Shown here piece by piece: positions 17,407 to 25,510 of a stretch of 64,000 nt of DNA. The stretch is from Ruminococcus sp. Marseille-P6503 (lineage in GTDB: Bacteria > Bacillota > Clostridia > Oscillospirales > Ruminococcaceae). Position 1 is the stretch's first letter. Each line of letters opens with the position of its first letter. The stretch is taken from assembly GCF_900604945.1 (NCBI RefSeq), contig NZ_UWPB01000002.1, positions 930,001 to 994,000 of the forward strand, written 5' to 3'. The position numbers and the translations under genes are program-made. The notes below the pieces were generated by a model, which did no database searches, was not told the DNA's origin, and saw nothing but the letters and a program-made list of their open reading frames with translations.

Positions 17407-17616
17407 CTACCTCGTATGTTCTTTATTGCAGCAATAATAACACCCATCCGCATTATACCAACCACAATTCTTAGCATATTTAACTGCGTCGTGTTCATCA
17501 GAATGCCAACCAAGCGATATTTGATTTTGCGGAAGTGGCAAATAATCGCATGTAGTTGTATGTACTTCATTGCATCCGTTAGCATCTTTATTTTTATTAA
17601 TAATATAATATGGCAT
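17407..17616 (-). CDS. Small Cys/His-rich protein, probable metal-binding
   Basis: A 69-residue protein with AGAGG before the ATG. The pattern CNEVHTTTCDYLP, then LGWHSDEHDAVKYAKNCGW, then ADGCYYCCNKEH has six cysteines and five histidines, arranged like a zinc-ribbon or similar metal site. I recall near-identical architectures (GWHS-DAVKYAK-ADGCYYCC) in small uncharacterised proteins of phages and mobile elements; that is memory, not a search. An overlapping reading of the same strand in another frame would extend the membrane protein N-terminally, but its composition is poor, and this frame has the better start and motif. Four bases separate it from the next gene. Confidence 0.65.
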   Translation of the reverse strand: MPYYIINKNKDANGCNEVHTTTCDYLPLPQNQISLGWHSDEHDAVKYAKNCGWYNADGCYYCCNKEHTR

Positions 17617-17733
17617 AATAATACCTCTTTCTGCGCTTTGGCGCTATAGATTTTGTATATTTTAAAAAACAAAATTCAAGAGCTTGATCTTCAAAATTTC
17701 ACATCCATCTCAATCATATTTTACAAAGAAACA

Positions 17734-17762
17734 TTGACTTTTGATCATAAAAGTTGTATTAT
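17734..17762 (+). promoter_or_regulatory. Promoter of a candidate small RNA
   Basis: TTGACT, 17 bases, TATTAT on the plus strand. No gene follows on this strand before a strong terminator about 50 bases downstream. Confidence 0.5.
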
Positions 17763-17768
17763 ATTAAA

Positions 17769-17855
17769 TGACACTGGAATAATAATAATACTTTACTTTT
17801 ATTATTGTTTCCCAAAAGTCTTGTTGAGATTGCAGTCTCACAAGACTTTTTCTTT
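17769..17855 (+). ncRNA. Candidate structured small RNA
   Basis: The predicted transcript (about 87 bases) contains two hairpins. The first is GGAATAATAATAATA / TTATTATTGTTTCC. The second is a strong terminator, AAAGTCTTGTTGAGA / TCTCACAAGACTTT, followed by TTTTTC. Its only possible peptide is a few codons (ATG ACA CTG GAA TAA). The terminator hairpin also serves the subtilase gene on the opposite strand. No known RNA family is recognised. Confidence 0.4.
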
Positions 17856-17894
17856 ATTTTGTTCTTTTTTTATATTTCATGAATCACTATACTA

Positions 17895-20129
17895 TTACAA
17901 GAATTCAATATCCTCATTAACTTTACTATAAAGATCAATTCTATTCTTAATATTAATTTCGTTAACCAACCATCCATTTAATGTGCAGTTTTTAACAAAC
18001 TCATCAATCCTATTAACTCCATAAATTTCTTTTAATGTAACAACAACACCAAACCGAATTCCTACACCATCCCTAGGATCCAGTCTGTTATTCGTTTTGA
18101 TTTCCATGCCCCAATTTTTGTTGCTATATGATTTTTTAGACTTCATTCTATCTTTAGGTTTCTCAGCAACATATTTTACATTATCCCATTTTCTAAATTT
18201 TTCCCTTGCTTCACCCTCAAGCAAATAACTTGTTTCGGCGTTTAAAGATTCATTTTGATTTTGCTTATCATTGTTTATTTCATTCAATTCACCATTATCT
18301 TTAATTCTGCCAAAATGAAGGTTCAACTCAGTATTTGTATAATCTACACCTTGGCTTCTATTACAAATAGGAAAATAACACATTGTCGCTCTTGCTATAT
18401 AAGGATATTTATCATCTTTAAGCGGAATCGGAAAATAGTAATTATAGGTATTCCACTTTTCACTTATATCAGAAACTAAAAATTTAATTTCATCATTTTG
18501 GGTTTGGATAATATCGTCGATTTTTATCGGCACAACACCATGTCCATAAAGTGCTACTTCTTCAGGTGTTGGATTTTCATTCCAATCTCTTGCGGCATCA
18601 ATTATCATGGCTTTTGCAACTTCTCGGCCTAATCCCAAAACATCAATTAAGTAAGATAATTTACGTGCGATCCACGGGGCAGCAAATGAAGTGCCTGCAA
18701 CATATGTGACACCTAACGGTTCACAAACTTTAATATATTGTTCTTCGCTGCCACCATAATAGCTAACATCAGGTTTGGCAAAAAAAGATAATGCAAGACC
18801 TTTTCGTGCATATTTAGTCGATAAACCGCTTTTTGTTACGGCGTTCACTACCATGCTGTTTATCGAATCAGCAGGTGAACCTATTTTCACAGTTTTGTCA
18901 TCAGGTTTATTTGTACCAGCAACAACAAAAATCACATTATTTTCATATTGAATCTGATCTAATATTGAAGCTTCTGCGGAAATAAAGTTATCAAATATTT
19001 CTTGATTGCTTCCAAGCGAAAGATTCCAAACCCTTATATCTTTATTGTTCTTAATAATTTCTTTAATCTTTTTTATAATTGTAACAGATGAAAATTTTGA
19101 GTTAACAGCAACTCCAAAATGACGAACTCTAAACCTTCCACATCCATCATTTAACCAAGGATTTAGTCGAGCTCCATCTACTATTATCGACGATACAGCT
19201 GTACCATGACGATAATCGTCTGCGCTTTTAGGAATATTATCATCTACCATATCATGATAGTCAACCCATTCACTAAAATATACACTCTTATCAAATAACG
19301 TATCAATAACACCAATTGTTGGCTCTATTGTTGGGGACGGAATACTCATAATTTCTTGATTATATTCTTGAATAAAATCATCTGGAGATAATTGAGACAA
19401 ATTAACCGTTGACATTGCTACTAAATAAGGTGCTTTCTCATACAAAAATTCAACTTCTTTTTTATCTAAATAAACAGTTTGATTATCTAATATTCTATTT
19501 GACATGATGTCAATTCCTATATTCTTTAACAATATCTTAGTATCCAACCCCGTATCATATAGAGTAATTATACTTTCTTTGATTTCAGGCGTACTGAAAT
19601 CAACATCAAAATCCTCAATATATGAAACATCTGCTATTACTTGTTTAAAATCAGTTTTTGTTAAAGAGAATTGTTCATATGGAATATTGTCAATTATAGA
19701 TTTATTTTCAAAAACAGATTTACTTATACCATCTTTAAATCTAGAAATAAGAACACTATTTACTTTTGACAGCAAATCCATACTATTGTCAAGATCTTGA
19801 GTATCAAGATAATAAGTAATTATATGCTTACTTTTATCTTCATTAAATTTAGCTCCAACAATAGCAAAATTTGAATCCTTGCCTTTAAACAATCCAGCTA
19901 TACGATTACTTTTGGCAACTATTTTATTATAGTGAACACTAATTAAAACACCTGAAAAAGGTTTCTTTTCATGTTGCCAAAAATCTTTGATTTGTTCAAT
20001 CTTCAATTTTAACTTAATAAGCTGTTCGTTTTTTACTATAATTCTGCTATTCATAGCGGCTCCACCGCCTCTGACAGATTTATTTGCCTGCATAAAACGC
20101 TTTCCTTTTAATTCAAGCACATTATTCAT
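17895..20129 (-). CDS. IetS-like subtilisin-family serine protease
   Basis: A 744-residue S8 protease. The catalytic triad is visible: Asp in TIGVIDTLF near residue 273, His in DYRHGTAVSSIIV near 308, Ser in AGTSFAAPWIARK near 478. There is no signal peptide or prodomain, so it should act in the cytoplasm. The first ~260 residues and the last ~180 do not match familiar domains. The start has an excellent GGGAGGATCAGG and overlaps the end of the ATPase gene by eight bases. This two-gene ATPase plus subtilase layout is that of IetA-IetS, known as a plasmid incompatibility-enhancing pair in Agrobacterium and reported as an anti-phage system. Function here is inferred by architecture only. Confidence 0.8.
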   Translation of the reverse strand: MNNVLELKGKRFMQANKSVRGGGAAMNSRIIVKNEQLIKLKLKIEQIKDFWQHEKKPFSGVLISVHYNKIVAKSNRIAGLFKGKDSNFAIVGAKFNEDKSKHIITYYLDTQDLDNSMDLLSKVNSVLISRFKDGISKSVFENKSIIDNIPYEQFSLTKTDFKQVIADVSYIEDFDVDFSTPEIKESIITLYDTGLDTKILLKNIGIDIMSNRILDNQTVYLDKKEVEFLYEKAPYLVAMSTVNLSQLSPDDFIQEYNQEIMSIPSPTIEPTIGVIDTLFDKSVYFSEWVDYHDMVDDNIPKSADDYRHGTAVSSIIVDGARLNPWLNDGCGRFRVRHFGVAVNSKFSSVTIIKKIKEIIKNNKDIRVWNLSLGSNQEIFDNFISAEASILDQIQYENNVIFVVAGTNKPDDKTVKIGSPADSINSMVVNAVTKSGLSTKYARKGLALSFFAKPDVSYYGGSEEQYIKVCEPLGVTYVAGTSFAAPWIARKLSYLIDVLGLGREVAKAMIIDAARDWNENPTPEEVALYGHGVVPIKIDDIIQTQNDEIKFLVSDISEKWNTYNYYFPIPLKDDKYPYIARATMCYFPICNRSQGVDYTNTELNLHFGRIKDNGELNEINNDKQNQNESLNAETSYLLEGEAREKFRKWDNVKYVAEKPKDRMKSKKSYSNKNWGMEIKTNNRLDPRDGVGIRFGVVVTLKEIYGVNRIDEFVKNCTLNGWLVNEINIKNRIDLYSKVNEDIEFL

Positions 20130-21186
20130 CCTGATCCTCCCTTCCTAGCTTTCTTGAAACTGTACTTTTAGATTCGCCTTTTAGTTTTTCAATTTCACGT
20201 ACGGTAAATCCTACTTTATGAAGTTGAATAATTTCAGTTTGCTCAAGATTTCCAATCAAGTTATTATATAACCGCCTTAGATAATCGTTTTCGTTAGATG
20301 CATCACTAAATGCTAAGGAGGTTTTAATAATATTTTTTAATTCGCCTGGATAAGGCAAATTTTTTGCTGTTTTTAATATTTTTTTAAACAATCGTGTATC
20401 CTTGGATATGCCTTTAAAGTTCTTAATAAAAGACGTGAAATAATACTCTGCAACCTCTATTAAATCATCTTTACTGTAACGATTAAAATTAATAACTGCA
20501 TCAAAACGTCTTACTAATGCTTTATCAAAATTCTCAAATAAATTTGTTGTTGCGATAATCACTATTTCCTTGTTTAGATCAGTCAATCTATCGAGTTCCC
20601 TCAAAATAGTTGAAGTTACTCTTCCCATCTCACGAACATCATTAGAGTTGATTCGATCTAATGCAATTACGTCAATTTCATCAAATAAAACAACAATTTT
20701 ATCAGAATGTGGCAACGTATTAATTTCGCTAAACACACTTGTTATATTTTTGTTAGTTTGACCTAATTTGCTATCAATCAAATTGTCAAAATCAACACAA
20801 AATAATGTTCTGTTCAATAACCTAGTAACTTGTTTAGCCGCTTCAGTTTTACCACTACCAGGCAAACCCTCAAATAAAAATTTATTAATTCCTATGTTAT
20901 GATTGACGGCATTTATAATTCCAATAATATCATCGGTTAATTCTGATGGTAAACTTAATGGTTCAATTCCTCTAATATCTATTTGCTTTAAAAATTCACT
21001 TTCAAAATCATTACTTTGTGGTGTATATAAATTTGATTCTGACATTAATCCCATAATATATTCAGCTAACTGATCATCGCCTATACTATCAAAATATCTT
21101 GCAATATTTACAGCTTCATTCCTAAAAGCATTCTCATTTTTATCAACATGATATTTAATCAAGTTGATGACATTTTGCTTTTTCAT
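20122..21186 (-). CDS. IetA-like AAA ATPase
   Basis: A 354-residue AAA+ ATPase. The N-terminal ~85 residues are helical; then Walker A EGLPGSGKTEA near residue 110, Walker B VVLFDEID near 163, sensor 1 IIATTN near 210 and an arginine-finger ALVRRFD near 224. The last ~45 residues (HKVGFTVREIEKLKGESKSTVSRKLG) look like a recombinase-type helix-turn-helix, so it may bind DNA and could autoregulate. GGAGG precedes the ATG. It is driven by a perfect promoter at 21213-21241 and overlaps the subtilase gene, so the two are translationally coupled. The ATPase probably controls the protease, as proposed for IetA/IetS. Confidence 0.82.
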   Translation of the reverse strand: MKKQNVINLIKYHVDKNENAFRNEAVNIARYFDSIGDDQLAEYIMGLMSESNLYTPQSNDFESEFLKQIDIRGIEPLSLPSELTDDIIGIINAVNHNIGINKFLFEGLPGSGKTEAAKQVTRLLNRTLFCVDFDNLIDSKLGQTNKNITSVFSEINTLPHSDKIVVLFDEIDVIALDRINSNDVREMGRVTSTILRELDRLTDLNKEIVIIATTNLFENFDKALVRRFDAVINFNRYSKDDLIEVAEYYFTSFIKNFKGISKDTRLFKKILKTAKNLPYPGELKNIIKTSLAFSDASNENDYLRRLYNNLIGNLEQTEIIQLHKVGFTVREIEKLKGESKSTVSRKLGREDQDE

Positions 21187-21212
21187 AATATAACACCTCC
21201 AATTTAGTTTTC

Positions 21213-21241
21213 ATTATATCATGTCATGGGACTAATGTCAA
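21213..21241 (-). promoter_or_regulatory. Consensus promoter with operator-like repeats for the ATPase-protease operon
   Basis: Minus strand TTGACA, 17 bases, TATAAT. The sequence TGGGAC occurs at 21227-21232 (inside the spacer) and again at 21248-21253 (just upstream of the -35), 21 bases apart, on the same face of the helix. This is a plausible operator pair. Confidence 0.75.
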
Positions 21242-21320
21242 TACTTTTGGGACAAAAATAATTATTTTGCTTTTATTGACGTTTTCTATAAATATCCATA
21301 TTGTGTATTGTGTATATTTT

Positions 21321-22187
21321 TTACTTAGGCTGATTATATCTATCCTTCCGCTTCTGCACCTCCTCAAACACCTCTCTGCTGATAATTGCCTCATGATTAT
21401 TCTTTATGAAATACATATCAAGCTCACCGTTGTTTTTCTTGCGCTTACCTGTTAGAAAATTCTCAGTAAAACTTTTCTGTATAAGAACGTTTCCAACATA
21501 CTTTTCATTGGACAACATCCTATCAATGGTCGAAGTACTCCATGTATCTTTACCGGTAACAGTTTTAATTTTGTTTTCTTCAAGATATTTCTTTATTTTA
21601 CGAACGCCAAAGCCGCAAAGATAAAGCTCAAATATCTTCCTTACCACTTTTGCTTCGTCTTCAACCACAATTAAATTTCCACCTACATCTTTGTCATAAC
21701 CTAAAAATCGGGTACAGTTTAAACAAACTTTACCCGATTTCATTCTCTCACGAATTTCCCATTTTATATTGTCGCTCATATTTTTACTTTCTTCTTGTGC
21801 AAATGCTGCATATATTGACATATATATTCTCAGCTCCTTATCAAAATTATTTAAATGTTCCTTTTCAAATTCCACTATTATTCCCATATTAAAAAGCTTA
21901 TACAAGATTTTTAATGTATCAAGTGTATTTCTTCCAAAACGGCTGATTGATTTTGTCAGTATCAAATCAATTTTCCTTTTTTCACAATCCTCCAGCATAC
22001 GTTGAAACTCCGTTCTGTCTTCCAACCTCAAACCTGACATTCGTTCAGCGTATATGTCTACTAAAACCCAATCATTATTGTTTTGTATATATTTTTCATA
22101 ATAAGCTTTCTGCACAATAAGACTTGATTCCTGCTTTTCGTGATTTGAGCTTACTCGGCAATAAGCTGCTACTTTTAATTTTGGCAT
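21321..22187 (-). CDS. Serine recombinase, C-terminally truncated
   Basis: A large-type serine recombinase missing its zinc-ribbon/coiled-coil end. The resolvase domain (about 1-145) is complete: AAYCRVSSNHEKQESS with the catalytic Ser, then TKSISRFGRNTLDTL and the AQEESKNMSDN helix. The recombinase domain follows (GYDKDVGGNLIVVEDEAKVVRKIFELY, DTWSTSTIDRMLSNEKYVGNVLIQKSF). The protein stops at 288 residues, just after KRKDRYNQPK, where full-length enzymes run on for 200 or more residues. The start is the ATG after AAAGGAGGAAA. It was probably the integrase of the mobile island; with the DNA-binding end gone it is likely inactive in integration. Confidence 0.82.
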   Translation of the reverse strand: MPKLKVAAYCRVSSNHEKQESSLIVQKAYYEKYIQNNNDWVLVDIYAERMSGLRLEDRTEFQRMLEDCEKRKIDLILTKSISRFGRNTLDTLKILYKLFNMGIIVEFEKEHLNNFDKELRIYMSIYAAFAQEESKNMSDNIKWEIRERMKSGKVCLNCTRFLGYDKDVGGNLIVVEDEAKVVRKIFELYLCGFGVRKIKKYLEENKIKTVTGKDTWSTSTIDRMLSNEKYVGNVLIQKSFTENFLTGKRKKNNGELDMYFIKNNHEAIISREVFEEVQKRKDRYNQPK

Positions 22188-22258
22188 TACAATTTCCTCC
22201 TTTTTTATATAAAAGTATAGAATAAAAATAAACAAGAGTTCAACTTACAGGATTGAAG

Positions 22259-23376
22259 TGACCCCCCAAGTTTAGACAAAATTTAATATTAAGTTGTTTG
22301 TGAATGAGTTCGGTATTGTACCGGACTCATTGCTTTTAGTTTTAAGGATATTCTCTCATTGTTGTAGTAATCAATGTATGATTTCAATTCTTCAATGAAA
22401 GTATTAACACTTTCAAATTTTTCTCCATAAAACATTTCAACTTTCAATCTGCCAAAAAAGTTTTCCATTGCTCCGTTATCCATGCAGTTACCTTTTCGGG
22501 ACATGCTTTGAATAATGTTATGTTCTGAAAGTAATCGTTGATATTCTGCGTGTTGATATTGCCGGCCTTGGTCTGAATGAAATATTGGTCTTGCATCATC
22601 AGGAAGCTTGTCAAATAAGCCTTCTAACATTTCTCGTATCTGCCATAAGTTTGGACTTAATGAAATTGAATAAGATACGATTTCTCTGTTGTACAAATCC
22701 ATAACCGGAGATAAATATACTTTGTCATTGCACACCTTAAATTCAGTTATATCTGTTGTGAGTTTTTCAAATGGCTTTGCCGCATAGAAATCTCGTTTTA
22801 AAATATTATCTGCAACTTTGCCCACTTCACCCTTGTATGAATGATACTTTCCGTTTTTGCGTTGTTTTCCTTTTAATCCAAGACTGTTCATTAATTTTTG
22901 TACTGTTTTATGGTTTATTGTATATCCTTTAGATTTTAAAATGGCTAAAATTCTACGATATCCGTATCTACCCTTATGCTGATTGAATACTTCAACAATT
23001 TCTTGTTTTGCATATTTATCAACATCTTTTTGCTTAAGGTAGTAGTAATATGTACTTCTTGCAATACCTGATAATTCCAATAAATCTTTTAGCGGATATT
23101 TTTGCCTTAGCTGAGCGATAATTAACGCTTTTTGCCGTTCTTTCGCTCTTCCGCAAGTACTAAGGCACTCAGTTTTTTAAGTAGTCTATCTCCATTCTTA
23201 ACCGTTGATTTTCAGCGATTAAATCTTCTTCAACTTCTTTATCAAGTTTTGGTGAGCGACCTTTTCTTGTGCCGCCTGCCGCACAAGCTCTGCCTCGTCT
23301 TTCTTTCATTAGACCTTCGGCTCCTTCTTCTAAGAATATGCGTTCCCACCTTTGCAGAAGTCCTATTGTGGATATA
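22259..23376 (-). mobile_element. IS3-family (IS150-like) element, 5' part lost
   Basis: The right end TGACCCCCCAAGTTTAGACA at 22259 is typical of IS150-group ends. The element is cut off at its other end where a second IS3 element begins (about 23377), and the missing part does not resume on the far side, so a deletion accompanied or followed the second insertion. Confidence 0.75.
22289..23375 (-). pseudogene. IS150-like transposase, orfA truncated and orfB shifted
   Basis: The orfB portion is a good DDE integrase: TTDITEF (Asp), FHSDQGRQYQ (Asp), NGAMENFFGRLK (Glu), preceded by the HTH_21 region RYGYRRILAIL. Upstream, in another frame, lies the end of orfA (KERRGRACAAGGTRKGRSP, then ENQRLRMEIDYLKN) with the usual A6C slippery site. 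After the -1 shift the reading runs KKLSALVLAEERKNGKKR and meets a stop. One more shift is needed to reach LIIAQLRQKYPLKDLLELSG and orfB. Together with the missing start of orfA, this copy cannot make a full transposase. Confidence 0.8.
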
Positions 23377-23445
23377 TACTAAAAAAGTGGACAAGTAAGA
23401 TATAATAAAAACATCAAAATAAAAGACAAGTAGGAGGAATAAAAA

Positions 23446-23733
23446 ATGTCAGGAAAAAGCAAACCGAAGTACACAGAGGAATTCAAGCAAACAATCGTAA
23501 ATTTATATCAATCAGGGAAAACCTATTCTCAGATAAGTCAGGAATACGGAATATCGCACAGCGCCTTAGCCAACTGGATAAAAAAGTATTCAGAGGTCAA
23601 AATGGACGATAACACTATTCTTACCTCCAAGCAAATCAAGGAGCTGCAGAAACGAAACGCACAGCTTGAGGAGGAAAATCTGATATTAAAAAAAGCCATT
23701 GCGATATTCACGCCTCACTCAGACAAAGATTAA
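23446..23733 (+). CDS. IS3-family transposase OrfA
   Basis: A 95-residue helix-turn-helix protein (KYTEEFKQTIVNLYQSGKT, then ISQEYGISHSALANWIKKY) ending in a leucine-zipper-like coiled coil (ELQKRNAQLEEENLILKKA). AGGAGGAA precedes the ATG. The run A7G at 23688-23695, near the end, is a canonical -1 slippery site that would join it to OrfB in the next frame. Confidence 0.88.
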   Translation: MSGKSKPKYTEEFKQTIVNLYQSGKTYSQISQEYGISHSALANWIKKYSEVKMDDNTILTSKQIKELQKRNAQLEEENLILKKAIAIFTPHSDKD

Positions 23734-24584
23734 ACGCCGTTAAGCTGCTTTCCGGTGAACACAAAATCGCAACGCTTTGCCGTGTTCTCGGTGTAAACCG
23801 AAGTACTTACTACAAATACATAAATCATCATGAAAGCAGCCGCGAAAAGGAAAACCGCCATATACGCAAATGTATTCTTGAGCTTTATACAAGAACTAAA
23901 AAGCGTTTTGGCGCTGAAAAAATGAAAATTTGTCTTAAGCGTGATTATCGCATAAACATCAGCGCCGGCAGAGCGTACCGTCTGATGAAGAGTATGAACC
24001 TGCCTAAAATGAGCACTGTTAAGCCATTTAAGCACAAATCAAAATCGGTTTCCAATGGAGAATGCAAAAATATTTTGTCTCAAAATTTCAATCAATCTGC
24101 TCCGAACAAGGCGTGGGTATGCGACTTTACGTACATAAGAGCAGCGGGAAGATTTTATTATTTATGCGTAATTCTCGATCTGTTTTCAAGGAAGGTGATT
24201 GCATACAAATTATCAAATAAAATTGATACTAAACTTGCGATAGATACCGTTAATTCGGCTGTTGCCGCAAGAGGTAAATCCATAGGTATAATATTCCACA
24301 CGGACAGAGGGAGCCAATTCACATCCTCTGAATTTCGCAGACATCTGGACAATCTGAACATGATTCAGTCCTTTTCGGCAAAGGGGCATCCTTATGATAA
24401 TGCTGTTATGGAATGCTTTTTCAAATACTTGAAAAAGGAAGAAGTTAACCGTAAGGCTTATTCTTCTCTTGAGGATTTAAACCTTGCTGTTTTTCAATAC
24501 ATTAACGGTTTTTACAATTCGGTAAGACCTCATTCTCATAATAACGGAATGACTCCTATTCAAGCTGAATCCAATTTTTTCTGA
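23697..24584 (+). CDS. IS3-family transposase OrfB (made by -1 frameshift)
   Basis: The catalytic integrase part, in the -1 frame relative to OrfA. It reads without stops from the slip site (CDIHASLRQRLNAVKLLSG) through HTH_21 (KRFGAEKMKICLKRDY) to the DDE core: VCDFTYI, FHTDRGSQFTSS, NAVMECFFKYLKKE, then the family's terminal HNNGMTPIQAE. No start codon with a ribosome site is present at its beginning, which supports synthesis only as a fusion. It appears intact and may be active. Confidence 0.88.
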   Translation, partial: HCDIHASLRQRLNAVKLLSGEHKIATLCRVLGVNRSTYYKYINHHESSREKENRHIRKCILELYTRTKKRFGAEKMKICLKRDYRINISAGRAYRLMKSMNLPKMSTVKPFKHKSKSVSNGECKNILSQNFNQSAPNKAWVCDFTYIRAAGRFYYLCVILDLFSRKVIAYKLSNKIDTKLAIDTVNSAVAARGKSIGIIFHTDRGSQFTSSEFRRHLDNLNMIQSFSAKGHPYDNAVMECFFKYLKKEEVNRKAYSSLEDLNLAVFQYINGFYNSVRPHSHNNGMTPIQAESNFF

Positions 24585-24608
24585 TTTTTCTTGTCCACTT
24601 TATTGACA

Positions 24609-24701
24609 TTGGTTCAACTATTAGTAAATTTTCTGATATTATTACATCATAAGATGTACTATAGTAAAATTATAATTCACATAGTGGGGGTTATCAATAC
24701 A
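24609..24701 (+). promoter_or_regulatory. Putative promoter region of the repressor gene
   Basis: TTACAT, 17 bases, TAAAAT at 24642-24670 is the best match, with TATAAT immediately after. A half-site-like TTCACATAG follows at 24676. The assignment is tentative. Confidence 0.4.
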
Positions 24702-24725
24702 TATAGCTCACATTTGTGAACTATA
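24702..24725. promoter_or_regulatory. Palindromic operator before the repressor gene
   Basis: TATAGCTCACA-TT-TGTGAACTATA: eleven-base arms with a single mismatch, 22 bases before the repressor start. This is the expected shape for autoregulation by a dimeric LexA/CI-type protein. Confidence 0.7.
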
Positions 24726-24746
24726 ACAAAAAAGGACGTGATTTTT

Positions 24747-25454
24747 TTGTCTATTATTGATAATATGATTAACTACTTGAATGAAAGAAAACTAAGACAA
24801 GTTGATTTATGTGAGCATTTAGGGATTAATACAAGCACAATGACAAACTGGAAAATACGAAAAACCGATCCTCCAGCTAGATATATCGTTCCCATTTGTG
24901 AATTTTTAAATGTCACGCCCGAAAAACTATTAACTGGCAAAGAAAAAAGCCCATCTACGATCAATCTGACTGATGATGAGCAGGAGCTTCTTACATATTA
25001 TAATATGCTTAACGATATTGGCAAAGGTATAGTGATCGGCAGAGCAGAGCAACTTGCTGAAACAGCTAAAAAGCCATTAAAAGAGCCTAAAAATAACCTT
25101 TTTATAGAGTATTACGACTTACCCGTCAGTGCCGGCACAGGAATCTACTTAGACCATGACGCCAAAAACATGATCGAAGTTGAGGAAACGCCGCTGACCG
25201 CAGAAGCCAATTTCGCGCTGCGAGTTGCCGGAGACAGCATGAAGCCTCTTTACAATGACGGCGATACTATACTTATTAAGTCTCAGCCTTTTGTTAATGA
25301 TGGCGAGATAGGCGTTTTTATCGTCAACGGAGAAGGCTATGTTAAAAAATTCGGCGGTAACTGCCTTATTTCTATTAATCCGGAATATAAAGATATTAAA
25401 CTCAATGATTATGATCAAATTTACTGCAAAGGTAAGGTTATAGGTGTGCTGTAA
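24747..25454 (+). CDS. LexA/CI-type transcriptional repressor (XRE HTH plus S24 peptidase)
   Basis: A 235-residue phage-type repressor. Residues 1-65 form an XRE helix-turn-helix (RQVDLCEHLGINTSTMTNW). The C-terminal S24 domain has the self-cleavage Ala-Gly in VSAGTG, the catalytic Ser in GDSMKPLYNDGD and the general-base Lys in GEGYVKKFGG, so it should undergo RecA-stimulated autocleavage on DNA damage. I take the TTG at 24747 because AAAGGA is about 10 bases upstream; the GTG at 24738 overlaps the ribosome site. The palindrome at 24702-24725 is its likely operator. It probably kept the mobile island quiescent; no excision genes remain nearby other than the truncated recombinase. Confidence 0.88.
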   Translation: MSIIDNMINYLNERKLRQVDLCEHLGINTSTMTNWKIRKTDPPARYIVPICEFLNVTPEKLLTGKEKSPSTINLTDDEQELLTYYNMLNDIGKGIVIGRAEQLAETAKKPLKEPKNNLFIEYYDLPVSAGTGIYLDHDAKNMIEVEETPLTAEANFALRVAGDSMKPLYNDGDTILIKSQPFVNDGEIGVFIVNGEGYVKKFGGNCLISINPEYKDIKLNDYDQIYCKGKVIGVL

Positions 25455-25461
25455 ATTTCTT

Positions 25462-25510
25462 AATGGCAACCAGTTGCCATTAAAATTAAAAATGGTTGCC
25501 TAGTTGCCAT
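25462..25510. repeat. Cluster of GTTGCC repeats
   Basis: A perfect 20-bp palindrome (AATGGCAAC-CA-GTTGCCATT) is followed by ATGGTTGCC and AGTTGCCAT. This gives four GTTGCC units in both orientations within 49 bases, directly after the repressor stop. Confidence 0.7.

Larger units (their letters stand above)
23377..24608 (+). mobile_element. Second IS3-family element, apparently intact
   Basis: A 1.23-kb element with imperfect inverted ends sharing AAAGTGGACAAG (left at 23384-23395; right, inverted, 24589-24602). It holds orfA and orfB with a slippery A7G. It lies head-to-head against the remains of the IS150-like element. I see no matching 3-bp target duplication. Confidence 0.75.

Noticed and set aside
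17403-17672. N-terminal extension of the membrane protein to 400 residues
   Set aside because: The extension overlaps the Cys-rich gene in another frame, has poor composition and lacks a good start; the GTG at 17402 is better.
23377-24608. Three-base target duplication around the second IS3 element
   Set aside because: Flanking triplets do not match, so no duplication is claimed.
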